Part shown: positions 15,412-23,381 of the stretch, in pieces
Numbering within the stretch: the first letter of the stretch is position 1
How the letters are laid out: each line of letters starts with the position of its first letter
DNA from: Mycobacterium sp. KBS0706
GTDB lineage: Bacteria > Pseudomonadota > Alphaproteobacteria > DSM-16000 > Inquilinaceae
Length of the DNA stretch: 32,252 nt
Direction: 5' to 3'
Assembly (NCBI RefSeq): GCF_005938675.2
Contig: NZ_VCCH02000089.1
Coordinates: 1 to 32,252 of the forward strand
Notes under the pieces: generated by a model
Seen by the model: only the letters and a program-made list of their open reading frames with translations
Told to the model about the DNA's origin: nothing
Database searches by the model: none
Program-made: the position numbers and the translations under genes

Positions 15412-16044
15412 TCAGCTTCCCTGCCCTCCGGATCTCTGCTTCAGGCGATGACGATGGGCGGCCTGCTTCGCGCGATTGCCGCAGATCGCCATGCTGCACC
15501 AGCGCCGCGCATGGCCGCGCGTGTGGTCGACGAACATCAGCGTGCAGGCCGGCCCCTCGCATGCCTTGACCTGGGTGAAGTCCTCCTCGCACACCAGCCG
15601 CGCCATCGCCTCGGCGATCGGCAGCAGCAGGGAGTCCGGCGAGCGCCAGCGCCGCAGGCTGCGCAGCTCCAGCCCCTCCCCATCCCGCGCGACGAGCTGA
15701 GCGAAGCCCTCGTCCCGCTCGAGCATCCGGTTCAGGGGCTGAAGGTCGTGCAGCGCGTCCGCGGCCAACGGGCGCCCCTTCCGGTCCTCGACGAAGCCCC
15801 GGAACCATTCCCGCAGGCCCCGTGCCTGGGCCGCCACGCTGTCGAGCTCGCCCGGCATCGCCATATCCCGCACCGCCGCCAGAGACGGCGCCGGGACCAG
15901 CCCGGCCTGCTCCAGCCACGACAGCAGCCCGTCGCCGTCCGACAGCCAGTCGATCGGGGTGTCGATCGGTGTCGCCACCGAGTTGAGGACATCCAGCCCG
16001 AGCGCGTCGGCCAGGAAGATCGCAGGAGGGTGCTGATGGCTCAC
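15412..16044 (-). CDS. CGNR zinc-finger transcriptional regulator
   Basis: 210 residues. The N-terminal 150 residues fit the ABATE ligand-binding-type domain (putative stress regulator). The C-terminal CGNR zinc finger reads CEGPACTLMFVDHTRGHARR followed by WCSMAICGNRAKQAAHRHR. Translation starts at a GTG with GAGG five bases upstream. The gene is divergent from the hydrolase/SDR operon starting at 16155, and the shared gap holds a perfect inverted repeat, so it probably controls that operon and itself. The inducer is unknown. Confidence 0.85.
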   Translation of the reverse strand: MSHQHPPAIFLADALGLDVLNSVATPIDTPIDWLSDGDGLLSWLEQAGLVPAPSLAAVRDMAMPGELDSVAAQARGLREWFRGFVEDRKGRPLAADALHDLQPLNRMLERDEGFAQLVARDGEGLELRSLRRWRSPDSLLLPIAEAMARLVCEEDFTQVKACEGPACTLMFVDHTRGHARRWCSMAICGNRAKQAAHRHRLKQRSGGQGS

Positions 16045-16094
16045 GGTGGCCTCGACTGTGGTCGGCTATCGAAAAGTAACCTCGAAACCAGCCC

Positions 16095-16150
16095 TTGACA
16101 AGTTATCCAACCACAGCTCATAACCTCTTTATCGAATTTATAGAGGTTAT
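16095..16150 (+). promoter_or_regulatory. Putative promoter and operator of the hydrolase/SDR operon
   Basis: TTGACA at 16095-16100 is a perfect -35 box, with TCATAA 17 bases on as a weak -10. A perfect 9-bp inverted repeat, ATAACCTCT (16120-16128) and AGAGGTTAT (16142-16150), overlaps the -10 region and covers the AGAGG ribosome site of the next gene. A further TAACCTC half-site is at 16077. A regulator bound here would block transcription, and as RNA the repeat could hide the ribosome site. The divergent CGNR protein is the likely regulator. Confidence 0.6.
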
Positions 16151-16154
16151 GACC

Positions 16155-16862
16155 ATGTCGGGTGAACAGACCTCCGAAGAACCGGTGACCGTCGTCGCGG
16201 TCCATGGCGCCTGGGCGGACGGGTCGTCCTGGGGGCCGGTGATCGCGCCGCTGCAGCGGCAGGGCCTGGTTGTCCGGGCCGCGCCGCTGCCGCTGACCTC
16301 GCTGGCGGACGACGTGGCAGCCCTCGACCGTTTGCTGGAGCGGATCGACGGGCCGGTCGTGCTGGCCGGCCACGCCTATGCCGGCGCCATCATCGCCTCG
16401 GCGCGGGTCGAGCGCGTCCGGTCGCTGGTGTTCGTCGCCGCGCTGGCCCCGGACGAGGGCGAGACCGTGGCCGATGTGTTCAACCGCGCGGCCCCGCACC
16501 CGCAGGCGCCGAAGCCGGCCCCCGACCGCCATGGCGCCATCTGGCTACCGCACGAGGCCTTCGCCGCGGCCTTCGCGCAGCACGCAGCGCCGGAATCGAC
16601 CGCGGTGCTGGCCGCGGTGCAGCGGCCGATCCACCTGCCCTGCATCACCACCCCGGTCGGCCGGCCGCTGTGGCGGGACCGGCCCAGCTGGTTCCTGGTG
16701 GCGGAGGACGACCGGATGATCGCGGCGGAGACCCAGCGCTACATGGCGACAAGGATGGGGGCGACGCTGCGCTCGGCCCCGGTCGACCACACCCCGATGG
16801 CGTCCGCGCCTGAGGTCGTCGTCGACATCATCCTCGAGGCGGTCCGCGCCGTGGCCTCATAA
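16155..16862 (+). CDS. Alpha/beta hydrolase-like protein lacking the nucleophile serine
   Basis: 235 residues. The alpha/beta hydrolase fold is clear: TVVAVHGAWADGSSWGPVIA supplies the oxyanion loop, and the strand-loop-helix at the nucleophile elbow reads VVLAGHAYAGAII. The family motif is G-H-S-x-G; here the Ser is Ala (residue 74) and the next Gly is Ala. A late acid (VAEDDRMI) and histidine (VDHTPMA) are present. It therefore may not act as an ordinary esterase. The ATG at 16155 is taken because AGAGG is 8 bases upstream, while an ATG at 16149 is too close. First gene of a three-gene operon with a second hydrolase and an SDR. Confidence 0.82.
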   Translation: MSGEQTSEEPVTVVAVHGAWADGSSWGPVIAPLQRQGLVVRAAPLPLTSLADDVAALDRLLERIDGPVVLAGHAYAGAIIASARVERVRSLVFVAALAPDEGETVADVFNRAAPHPQAPKPAPDRHGAIWLPHEAFAAAFAQHAAPESTAVLAAVQRPIHLPCITTPVGRPLWRDRPSWFLVAEDDRMIAAETQRYMATRMGATLRSAPVDHTPMASAPEVVVDIILEAVRAVAS

Positions 16863-16922
16863 CTGACGATACGGATCATGCCGGTTAGCCATTCCGCAAA
16901 CCCAAATTCAGGGAGAACCACT

Positions 16923-17777
16923 ATGACAGCCATCCGCTACCGCACCGCCGATATCGACGGCGTCAAGGTCTTCTATCGCGAGGCCGGATCGCCCCGCGCC
17001 CCGAAGCTGCTGCTGCTGCACGGCTTCCCCAGTTCCGGCCATATGTTCCGGGACCTGATCCCGATGCTGGCCGACCGCTTCCATGTCGTGGCCCCGGACC
17101 TGCCGGGTTTCGGCCAGTCCGACATGCCGGACCGCGCCGCGTTCCGCTATGGCTTCGACGGCATCGCCCAGGTGATCGACCGGTTCACCGAGGTCGTCGG
17201 CTTCGACCGCTACGCGGTCTATGTCTTCGATTACGGCGCGCCGACCGGCTTCCGGCTGGCACTGCGGCACCCCGAGCGGATCGCCGCGATCATCTCGCAG
17301 AACGGCAACGCCTATGTGGAAGGGCTGAGCGACGGCTGGACCCCGATCCGGGCCTATTGGCAGGACCCGTCCGCGGCCAATCGCGAGGCCCTGCGCGCGT
17401 TCCTGACGCCCGAGACCACGCGCTGGCAATATGTGCACGGCGTCGCCGACGAGGCCCTGATCTCGCCCGACGGATATACGCTCGACAGCCACTACCTGGC
17501 CCGGCCGGGGGCGGACGAGGTGCAGCTCGACCTGTTCCTCGACTACGCCAGCAATGTCGCGCTGTATCCGGAGTTCCAGGCGTATTTCCGCAAGCATCGC
17601 CCGCCCTTCCTGGCGGTCTGGGGCAAGAACGACCCGTTCTTCCTGCCGCCCGGCGCCGAGGCGTTCCGTCGCGACCTGCCGGATGCCGAGATCCGCTTCT
17701 TCGACACCGGCCACTTCGCCCTGGAGACACATGCCCGCGAGATCGCGGACGCCATCCGCGTCTTCCTCGCCCCGTAA
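16923..17777 (+). CDS. Alpha/beta hydrolase with Asp nucleophile (epoxide hydrolase/dehalogenase type)
   Basis: 284 residues from an ATG with AGGGAGA upstream. LLLLHGFPSSGHMFRDLIP is the oxyanion region. The nucleophile elbow reads VYVFDYGAPTGFRLAL with Asp in the serine position, as in haloalkane/haloacetate dehalogenases and epoxide hydrolases. AVWGKNDPFFLPP gives the acid and FFDTGHFALET the catalytic histidine. All triad residues are present. The substrate cannot be read from sequence. It lies 60 bases after the first hydrolase and 35 bases before the SDR, probably one transcript under the CGNR regulator. Confidence 0.85.
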   Translation: MTAIRYRTADIDGVKVFYREAGSPRAPKLLLLHGFPSSGHMFRDLIPMLADRFHVVAPDLPGFGQSDMPDRAAFRYGFDGIAQVIDRFTEVVGFDRYAVYVFDYGAPTGFRLALRHPERIAAIISQNGNAYVEGLSDGWTPIRAYWQDPSAANREALRAFLTPETTRWQYVHGVADEALISPDGYTLDSHYLARPGADEVQLDLFLDYASNVALYPEFQAYFRKHRPPFLAVWGKNDPFFLPPGAEAFRRDLPDAEIRFFDTGHFALETHAREIADAIRVFLAP

Positions 17778-17812
17778 CCGCACGGCCTGACACAGCAACA
17801 GGAGCAGACACC

Positions 17813-18577
17813 ATGTCCGTCGCCATCGTCACCGGCGCCAGCCAGGGGATCGGGCGCGCCACCGCGATCCGCCTGGCCCGGGATGTCCGGCAGGTCGCGC
17901 TGGTCGCCCGCAACCGCGCGAAGCTGGAGGAAACCGCGGAGGCGGTGAAGGCCGCCGGCGCCGAGCCGCTGGTGCTCGACCTCGATCTCGCCGAGCCGTC
18001 GGCGGCCCAGGCGGTCGTCGATGCGACGCTGCAGGCGTTCGGCCGGATCGACGCGCTGCTGAATATCGCCGGCGCGGTGCCGCAGGTCGACCTGTTCGAG
18101 ATGACCGACGCGCAATGGGATGCCGGGCTGGCGCTGAAGCTGCACGGTGCGCGCCGGCTGACCGTCGCCGCCTGGCCCGCGCTGAAGGAGGCCGGCGGAT
18201 CCGTCGTCCTGATGTCCGGCAACTCGGCGCTGGTCCCGAAGGCGTCCTATGCGGCGGTCGGCACCATCAACACCGCCATCGTCGCCCTGGCCAAGGCCTT
18301 CTCCGACCGCGGCATCGCCGATGGGGTGCAGGTCAACAGCGTCCTGCCCGGCCCGGTGATGACCGGCCGCCGGCGGTCTTACCTGCAGCGCTGGGCGCCG
18401 CTGCACGGCATGACGGCGGAGGAGGCCATGGCGGCCTTTCCGCAGGAGGCGGGCATCGCCCGCTACGGCGAGCCCCAGGAGATTGCCGAGCTGATGGCGT
18501 TCCTGGTGTCGCCGGGCGCGCGGTGGATGACCGGATCGGCCGTGCGGATGGATGGCGGCGAGGTCAAGTCGATCTGA
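17813..18577 (+). CDS. Short-chain dehydrogenase/reductase family protein, atypical active site
   Basis: 254 residues, ATG with AGGAG 8 bases upstream. Classical SDR landmarks are TGASQGIG for NAD(P) binding near residue 8, NIAGA, and the C-terminal GSAVRMDGG. The catalytic Ser region is SVVLMSGNSA and the Tyr is Tyr 146 in SYAAVGTINTA. The usual YxxxK lysine is glycine at 150, so normal SDR chemistry is doubtful; subfamilies with this change exist. Third gene of the CGNR-linked operon. Its stop codon coincides with the left end of dispersed repeat B. Confidence 0.87.
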   Translation: MSVAIVTGASQGIGRATAIRLARDVRQVALVARNRAKLEETAEAVKAAGAEPLVLDLDLAEPSAAQAVVDATLQAFGRIDALLNIAGAVPQVDLFEMTDAQWDAGLALKLHGARRLTVAAWPALKEAGGSVVLMSGNSALVPKASYAAVGTINTAIVALAKAFSDRGIADGVQVNSVLPGPVMTGRRRSYLQRWAPLHGMTAEEAMAAFPQEAGIARYGEPQEIAELMAFLVSPGARWMTGSAVRMDGGEVKSI

Positions 18578-18721
18578 GAGACCGCTTCTCAATGCTACTG
18601 GTGCGGCCGTCTGACGGCGGACTCGAAGCTTCCGGTGCTCACGGACCCAAACGTCCGCTGCACGCCGGTTCTCGAAACCACCGCCAGCCGACTCACGCCA
18701 GCGCATTTCCAAGCGGTCTCT
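18577..18721. repeat. Dispersed repeat B, complete copy with terminal inverted repeats
   Basis: 145 bp with ends AGAGACCGCTTCTCAATGC and, on the opposite strand, AGAGACCGCTTGGAAATGC (16 of 19 bases alike). The interior matches the copy at 9717-9830 at roughly three quarters of positions. It has no open frame of note. The A of the SDR stop codon is its first base, exactly as in the other copy at the MscS gene. It is probably a MITE-like or RUP-like non-autonomous element. Confidence 0.72.
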
Positions 18722-18821
18722 GATTGCCTTCGCGGATGCTGAGGCCTGCGGCCCCGCCCCGCTCGACATCCACGCGACACGGCCCCATCTCATCCCGGCC
18801 GAAACCGCCCGGGACCGCGCC

Positions 18822-19172
18822 TTGAACCATGCCGCCGAACTGGATCGCCTGGACCGCCTTGCCACGTTGCTGGATTCGCGCTGGCGGCTGCCGCTGCTGG
18901 GCTGGCGCTTCGGGCTCGATGCCGTGATCGGGCTGGTGCCGGGGCTGGGCGACGCCGCCGGCGGGCTGCTCTCCGCCTGGCTGATCCTGCGGGCCCGGCG
19001 CCTGGGCGCGCCGAACCGGGTGCTGGCGATGATGGCCGGCAATGTCGTGCTCGACGTCGTGCTGGGCAGCGTGCCGGTGCTGGGCGACATCCTGGACATC
19101 GGGCTGAAGGCCAACCGCCGCAACGCCCGGCTGCTGCGGCGGCATTTCGAATGTGTGAGCGTGACGACGTGA
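18822..19172 (+). CDS. DUF4112 membrane protein
   Basis: 116 residues from a TTG start. The stretch LDRLDRLATLLDSRWRLPLL followed by GLDAVIGLVPGLGDAAGGLL and later VPVLGDILDIGLKANRRNARL is diagnostic of DUF4112. Two hydrophobic segments (about 37-58 and 68-92) suggest an inner-membrane protein. The role of the family is unknown. It converges on the DUF1254 gene with four bases between stop codons. Confidence 0.82.
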   Translation: MNHAAELDRLDRLATLLDSRWRLPLLGWRFGLDAVIGLVPGLGDAAGGLLSAWLILRARRLGAPNRVLAMMAGNVVLDVVLGSVPVLGDILDIGLKANRRNARLLRRHFECVSVTT

Positions 19173-19176
19173 TCCT

Positions 19177-20211
19177 TCAGCCGGCCACCGGCTGGGCCGC
19201 GGGGAAGGTCCAGCTGCCGTCGCGGATCTCGGCCCGCGGGCGGAACAGGCGGACGGTGTAGTTCCACCCCGGCGTCACCGGAAGGCAGTTCGCCACCGTG
19301 CCGTCGCAGCCGCCGAACTGGATGGTGACCGCGCCGCCGGGGCCCTTCCTGGCGGTGAGGCTGTTCACCGAATAGACGTTCTCCGGGTTTGCCTGGAGAT
19401 AGCCGGCACTGTTGTAGACGGTGAGCGACCAGAAGCCGTCGACCGGCACATCCCCGACGGTCAGCCGGTGGATGGTGGTGCCGTCGTTCCGGGCCGGCGT
19501 GGTCGGGAGATACAGCGCGTCCGCCTCCGGATAGCCGCCCCACAGCATGGCGCTGCCGATCAGGTGCCGGACCGGGTCGACCGCATCGGGCCCGGCGCCG
19601 AACATGTGCCGCGTGTCGGACACGGTGGTGCCGAGCTGCTGCAGCGCCGCCTGGACCGTCTTCAGGCTGGCTTGGTCCCAGTCCGGAATCTCGAAGTTGC
19701 CCGGACGCTCCTGGGCCAGCGTGACCTTGTCCTGCAGGGCATGGACCCGGGCGACATCGTCCGGGCTGGCGAAATCGACCAGGAAGCGGACGACGACGAT
19801 GGCGTAGCGGGTGCCGACCGCCTCCCGCGTCAGGGTGCGCGCGCCGGCGCCGTAGAAGGTGGCGCGGGTGTACTGGTCCTCGTTGACGACCTGCATGCCC
19901 ATGAAGCGCGTGCCGGGGTCCGGCGGCGTGACCGTCGCCGGCCCGGCGTCGAGGTCGAGGATGGCGAAGGAATAGAGGGTGTCGCGGTTGGGTCGGACGA
20001 TGCCCTGCTGCACCGGTGGGGCAAGCTCGCGACCGTGCTTGAACTGCCCGAAGCCACCAGCCTTCACCACCCCGGCGAAATTCACATCGGTCTGGGCCCG
20101 GCTGTAGGTGTCGACGGTGACGGGCACCGCCGTGGACGCCGCCGATTGGGCCGATGCGGCGGAGCTCATCAACAGGGACATGGCCGCGAGGATCCTTCTG
20201 CAGGTCTTCAT
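19177..20211 (-). CDS. DUF1254/DUF1214 periplasmic protein
   Basis: 344 residues starting at an ATG with GGAGAG upstream. A signal peptide (MKTCRRILAAMSLLMSSAASA) is followed by a DUF1254 part (NRDTLYSFAILDLDAGPATV, near 75-95) and a C-terminal DUF1214 part (DGFWSLTVYNSAGYLQANPE, then YTVRLFRPRAEIRDGSW). Proteins with this pair are exported and their biochemical role is unknown. It is divergent from a LysR gene, with a 13-bp palindrome in the 112-bp gap, which suggests control by that regulator. Confidence 0.87.
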   Translation of the reverse strand: MKTCRRILAAMSLLMSSAASAQSAASTAVPVTVDTYSRAQTDVNFAGVVKAGGFGQFKHGRELAPPVQQGIVRPNRDTLYSFAILDLDAGPATVTPPDPGTRFMGMQVVNEDQYTRATFYGAGARTLTREAVGTRYAIVVVRFLVDFASPDDVARVHALQDKVTLAQERPGNFEIPDWDQASLKTVQAALQQLGTTVSDTRHMFGAGPDAVDPVRHLIGSAMLWGGYPEADALYLPTTPARNDGTTIHRLTVGDVPVDGFWSLTVYNSAGYLQANPENVYSVNSLTARKGPGGAVTIQFGGCDGTVANCLPVTPGWNYTVRLFRPRAEIRDGSWTFPAAQPVAG

Positions 20212-20246
20212 TGTGCTCTCCGGGTGTGCGCAACCCTTCCGTGGAG

Positions 20247-20259
20247 AGGTCGTAGACCT
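20247..20259. promoter_or_regulatory. Candidate operator between DUF1254 and LysR genes
   Basis: AGGTC-GTA-GACCT is a perfect 5-bp-arm palindrome 36 bases upstream of the DUF1254 start and 65 bases from the LysR start. Position and symmetry suit a LysR-type binding site. It is unproven and short enough to be chance. Confidence 0.4.
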
Positions 20260-20323
20260 ACCGGAACTGGAAAGGAATTCGCGCCGCTGACAACCAGCCT
20301 GCCGGAAATGATAGGCTGGCCGC

Positions 20324-21226
20324 ATGGATCTCAACGCCGCCCGAATGTTCGTCGCCGTCGCCCAAGCCGGCAGCCTGTCGGCGGCGGCGGCCCGCCTGGG
20401 CACCCCGCTGCCGACGCTGAGCCGCCGCATCCGCGAGCTGGAGCGGCAGCTCAAGGTGCAACTGCTGGAGCGGTCGACGCGCGGTACCCGGCTGACCGAC
20501 GCCGGGGCCCGCCTCTACGAGCATGCCGGCCGCGGCATCGAGGCGCTGCTGGAGGCCGAGCAGGCCGTGGCCAGCGACCAGGCCCGGCTGAAGGGCCGGC
20601 TGCGCCTGTCCCTGCCCCAGACCTTCGAGCCGTGGTGGGGCCTGCTGGCCGCCTTCCAGCGCCGCTATCCCGACATCCAGGTCCATGTCACCTCGACCGA
20701 GCGGCGCATGGACCTGGTGGAGGACGGCATCGACGTCGCCCTGCGCGTCGGCGCGATCGTGCACGAGACCATGGTGGCGCGGTACCTGTTGTCCTTCCGC
20801 ACCGTCCTCGTCGCCAGCCCGGAGCTGGTGCAGCGGCTGGGCCTGCCGGCCGACCCCGAGGCGCTGCACCGCTACCCCTGCGCGGTGTGGTCGACGCGCA
20901 TCGACGCCCCGGCCCGCTGGGACCTGGGCGGGCAGGTGGTGGTGCCCCGGGCGGTGCTGACCGCCAACGACTACCACCTGCTGTGCAGCCGCGCGCTGAG
21001 CGGCGACGTGGTGACCGAGCTGCCGCCCTTCCTGGCAGCCGGGCCGATCCGCGAGGGGCGCCTGGTGCCGCTGCTGCCGCAGCACAAGCTGCCGGAATGG
21101 CCGCTGCACCTGGTCTACCCGCCGCACCGCCACCCGTCGACCATCGTCCGGACCTATCTGGACTTCTGCCAGGCCTGGCTGCCGAAAATCGCCCGGGCCT
21201 GCGAGATCGGGGGCGCCGATACATGA
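20324..21226 (+). CDS. LysR-family transcriptional regulator
   Basis: 300 residues. The N-terminal winged helix-turn-helix is MDLNAARMFVAVAQAGSLSA, then RLGTPLPTLSRRIRELERQL and LLERSTRGTRLTDAG. The C-terminal effector-binding part contains GRLRLSLPQTFEPWWGLLAA and ERRMDLVEDGIDVALRVGAI, as in the CrgA/DsdC-like LysR subgroup. It is divergently transcribed from the DUF1254/DUF1214 gene, its most likely target. The effector is unknown. Confidence 0.92.
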   Translation: MDLNAARMFVAVAQAGSLSAAAARLGTPLPTLSRRIRELERQLKVQLLERSTRGTRLTDAGARLYEHAGRGIEALLEAEQAVASDQARLKGRLRLSLPQTFEPWWGLLAAFQRRYPDIQVHVTSTERRMDLVEDGIDVALRVGAIVHETMVARYLLSFRTVLVASPELVQRLGLPADPEALHRYPCAVWSTRIDAPARWDLGGQVVVPRAVLTANDYHLLCSRALSGDVVTELPPFLAAGPIREGRLVPLLPQHKLPEWPLHLVYPPHRHPSTIVRTYLDFCQAWLPKIARACEIGGADT

Positions 21227-21227
21227 G

Positions 21228-21299
21228 CACATGGTCAACCAGACTTGCCATTGCGATCAGTCAGATCAATATTCTGGTCAGATAGGTCAGGAGTGAAGC
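21228..21299 (+). promoter_or_regulatory. Promoter/operator region of the toxin-antitoxin operon
   Basis: The gap between the LysR gene and the antitoxin contains repeated GATCA/GGTCA units (GATCAGTCAGATCA, then CTGGTCAGATAGGTCAGGAG), partly inverted around AATATTC. Antitoxin-toxin complexes usually bind such repeats to autoregulate. AGGAG near 21290 is the ribosome site for the antitoxin. Confidence 0.45.
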
Positions 21300-21545
21300 A
21301 TGGCGGAATGGCAGGTCCAGGAGGCGAAGACCCGCTTCAGCGAGGTGATCGAGAGGGCACGGACGGAAGGGCCTCAGACCATCACACGCCACGGACGCGA
21401 GCGCGCGGTGCTGCTGTCGATCGAGGATTACCGCGCCCTGCTCTCACGGCAGGTGGATGTCCGGACGGTCCTCCTGAGCGGCCCGAAAGTGGACGATTTC
21501 ACCATCGAGCGCGATGGTGACACCGGGCGTGAGATCGCGCTGTGA
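21300..21545 (+). CDS. Phd/YefM-family antitoxin
   Basis: 81 residues. MAEWQVQEAKTRFSEVIERA and TITRHGRERAVLLSIEDYRAL are the Phd/YefM N-terminal DNA-binding and dimer part. The C-terminal tail (VDDFTIERDGDTGREIAL) is the acidic part expected to bind and neutralise the toxin. The ribosome site AGGAG is close upstream. It overlaps the toxin start by four bases (GTGA). Confidence 0.9.
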   Translation: MAEWQVQEAKTRFSEVIERARTEGPQTITRHGRERAVLLSIEDYRALLSRQVDVRTVLLSGPKVDDFTIERDGDTGREIAL

Positions 21546-21955
21546 CCGCCGGTTACCTCCTGGACACCAACATCCTGTCAGAGACGCGGCGAACCCGGGC
21601 GGAACCCCGCGTTCTGTCCTTCCTGTCGGCCGCTGATCCGGCGCAGCTGTTCGTCAGCGTCCTGACGATCGGCGAGTTGCGCAAGGGCATCGAGGTCAGA
21701 CACCGATCTGACGCCAAGATGGCGGCCAAGCTCAGCACCTGGGCGGAGGCCCTCGAAGCAAGCTTCGCCGACAGGGTCCTTGCCGTCGATACGGCTACAG
21801 CGAAGCTGTGGGGCGTCCTGTCCGCCGATCGTCCGCGGCCGGTGATCGACACGCTGCTCGCGGCCACGGCGATCGTGCACGACCTGACCCTGGTCACGCG
21901 CAATGCGGCGGATGTGGCCGGGACCGGCGTTTCGGTCCTCAACCCGTGGCCATAA
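21542..21955 (+). CDS. vapC: VapC-type PIN-domain toxin
   Basis: 137 residues from a GTG that overlaps the antitoxin stop. PIN-domain acidic residues are visible: YLLDTNILSE (Asp 8), SVLTIGELRKGIE (Glu near 44), and the later VIDTLLAATAIVHDLTLVTRN (Asp residues near 100 and 111). VapC toxins are RNases that cut tRNA or rRNA. Pairing with a Phd-type rather than a VapB-type antitoxin is common. It converges on the FMN-oxidoreductase gene with a 12-base gap. Confidence 0.9.
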   Translation: MTAGYLLDTNILSETRRTRAEPRVLSFLSAADPAQLFVSVLTIGELRKGIEVRHRSDAKMAAKLSTWAEALEASFADRVLAVDTATAKLWGVLSADRPRPVIDTLLAATAIVHDLTLVTRNAADVAGTGVSVLNPWP

Positions 21956-21967
21956 GCTGCACCGCCG

Positions 21968-22540
21968 TCAGGGAATGAGCCAGCTCGCCTGCAGCGCTCC
22001 GCCAGTCCAGTCGAACAGGGCACGGCGGTCGGCGCCGGGGACCAGGCGGACCCAGTCGATGCGGTCGACCGTCAGCACGATCACGGCCAAATTCTCGCGT
22101 CCCGCCTCGGACCCGTCGGTCGTCGGCGGCGGCAAAGCCGGATCGGCGATCGCGGTGCCGGGCGGGCCCGGCATGCGATAGGCGGCGCGGATCGGCCCCG
22201 GCGTCGCCGCCCAGGCGGCGTCGAGTGCCGGCCCCGGCGGCAGCAGCTGCGCCCGGCCTTCGACCCGGATCTGCACCTCGTCCGCCGCCTCGTAGAGCAG
22301 CAGCGCCACGGCGGGGTCGGCGGCGATCTCCGCCACCTTCACCGAGCGGCGGTCGGTATGGACCTCGAGCCGCCGCGCCGCCGGGTCGGCCGAGCGCAGC
22401 ACCACCGTGCGCAGCGCCGGCCCGCCCCGTTCGTTCAGCGTGGCGAGGGCGACCCGGCCGGTGGTGCGGCGGCGCTCGCCGGTGGCGCGGCCGAGCCGGG
22501 CCCAGGCGTCGGCCAGCACCGCGGCCAGGTCCTCGGCCAT
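21968..22540 (-). CDS. Pyridoxamine-phosphate-oxidase-like FMN-binding protein
   Basis: 190 residues. RVALATLNERGGPALRTVVL with later VHTDRRSVKVAEIAADPAVA and LLLYEAADEVQIRVEGRAQL are typical of the PNPOx-like split-barrel FMN domain. It is shorter than PdxH and lacks its C-terminal substrate motif, so pyridoxine oxidase activity is doubtful; a general FMN-dependent reductase is likelier. Its ATG overlaps the stop of the FAH gene (TGATG), so the two are translationally coupled. Confidence 0.82.
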   Translation of the reverse strand: MAEDLAAVLADAWARLGRATGERRRTTGRVALATLNERGGPALRTVVLRSADPAARRLEVHTDRRSVKVAEIAADPAVALLLYEAADEVQIRVEGRAQLLPPGPALDAAWAATPGPIRAAYRMPGPPGTAIADPALPPPTTDGSEAGRENLAVIVLTVDRIDWVRLVPGADRRALFDWTGGALQASWLIP

Positions 22541-23226
22541 CAGCGGTAGGTCACGGCGAGGTCGCCGACGCCGTCGACATGGCCCTCCAGCCGGTCGCCG
22601 GGCCTGACCGGGCCGACGCCGTCCGGCGTGCCGGTCATGATCAGGTCGCCGGGGCGCAGCGCCACCAGCCGCGAGAGATGGGCGATGATCTCCGGCACCG
22701 GCCAGATCTGGTCGGCCAGGTCGCCGGACTGGCGGGTCTCGCCGTTGATCTTCAGCCAGACCGCCCCTTCGGACGGGTGGCCGATCTCGGCGGCCGGGCG
22801 CAGCGGCGACAGCGGCGCCGACTGGTCGAAGGACTTGGCCATGGTCCAGGGCCGCGCCAGCTTCTTGGCCTCGGCCTGGATGTCGCGGCGGGTCATGTCC
22901 AGCCCGACGCCATAGCCCCAGACATGGCCGAGCGCGCGATCGGCGGCGATGTCGGTGCCGCCGGCGCCGATCGCGACCACCAGCTCGATCTCATGATGCA
23001 GGTCCCTGGTCGCCGCCGGATAGGCGATGGTGCTGCCGGTCGGCACCACCGCATCGGCCCATTTGGCGAAGAAGAACGGCGGCTCCCGGTCCGGATCATG
23101 GCCCATCTCGCGGGCATGGGCGGCGTAGTTGCGGCCGACGCAGAAGATGCGGCCGACGGGGAAGGCGGCGTCGCTGCCCAGCACCGGGACGAGGGTCTGC
23201 GGCGGCGGCGTGATCACGGTCGACAT
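22540..23226 (-). CDS. Fumarylacetoacetate hydrolase family protein
   Basis: 228 residues. It has the FAHD1-type core: GRIFCVGRNYAAHAREMGHD, PPFFFAKWADAVV, HHEIELVVAIG (metal-binding Glu residues), GYGVGLDMTRRDIQ and PGDLIMTGTPDGVGPVRPGD. Members act as acylpyruvases, oxaloacetate decarboxylases or diketo-acid hydrolases with Mg2+. The ATG at 23226 has GAAGGA upstream; an in-frame GTG at 23241 is less likely. First gene of a two-gene operon with the FMN protein. Confidence 0.9.
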   Translation of the reverse strand: MSTVITPPPQTLVPVLGSDAAFPVGRIFCVGRNYAAHAREMGHDPDREPPFFFAKWADAVVPTGSTIAYPAATRDLHHEIELVVAIGAGGTDIAADRALGHVWGYGVGLDMTRRDIQAEAKKLARPWTMAKSFDQSAPLSPLRPAAEIGHPSEGAVWLKINGETRQSGDLADQIWPVPEIIAHLSRLVALRPGDLIMTGTPDGVGPVRPGDRLEGHVDGVGDLAVTYR

Positions 23227-23381
23227 CGGGAAGTCCTTCACGGCAGGCGATGGTCCGCGGCGAAGCTGCGCGGCGCCGCCCGGCCTGTCAAACCCGGAAT
23301 CGAAGCCTGATGTCAGCCGCCGCTAGGATCCGCGGCAGGAACCGATGCATCCTGCCGTCGGACCGAGGGACCGAGGACCGG

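Noticed and set aside
16095..16154. Earlier TTG start for the first hydrolase
   Set aside because: It would place the -35 box and the inverted repeat inside the coding region and has no ribosome site; the ATG at 16155 has AGAGG at good spacing.
17543..20233. 896-codon minus-strand frame running over hydrolase, SDR and DUF4112 genes
   Set aside because: Only shadow sequence; each overlapped gene has its own start, ribosome site and family motifs.
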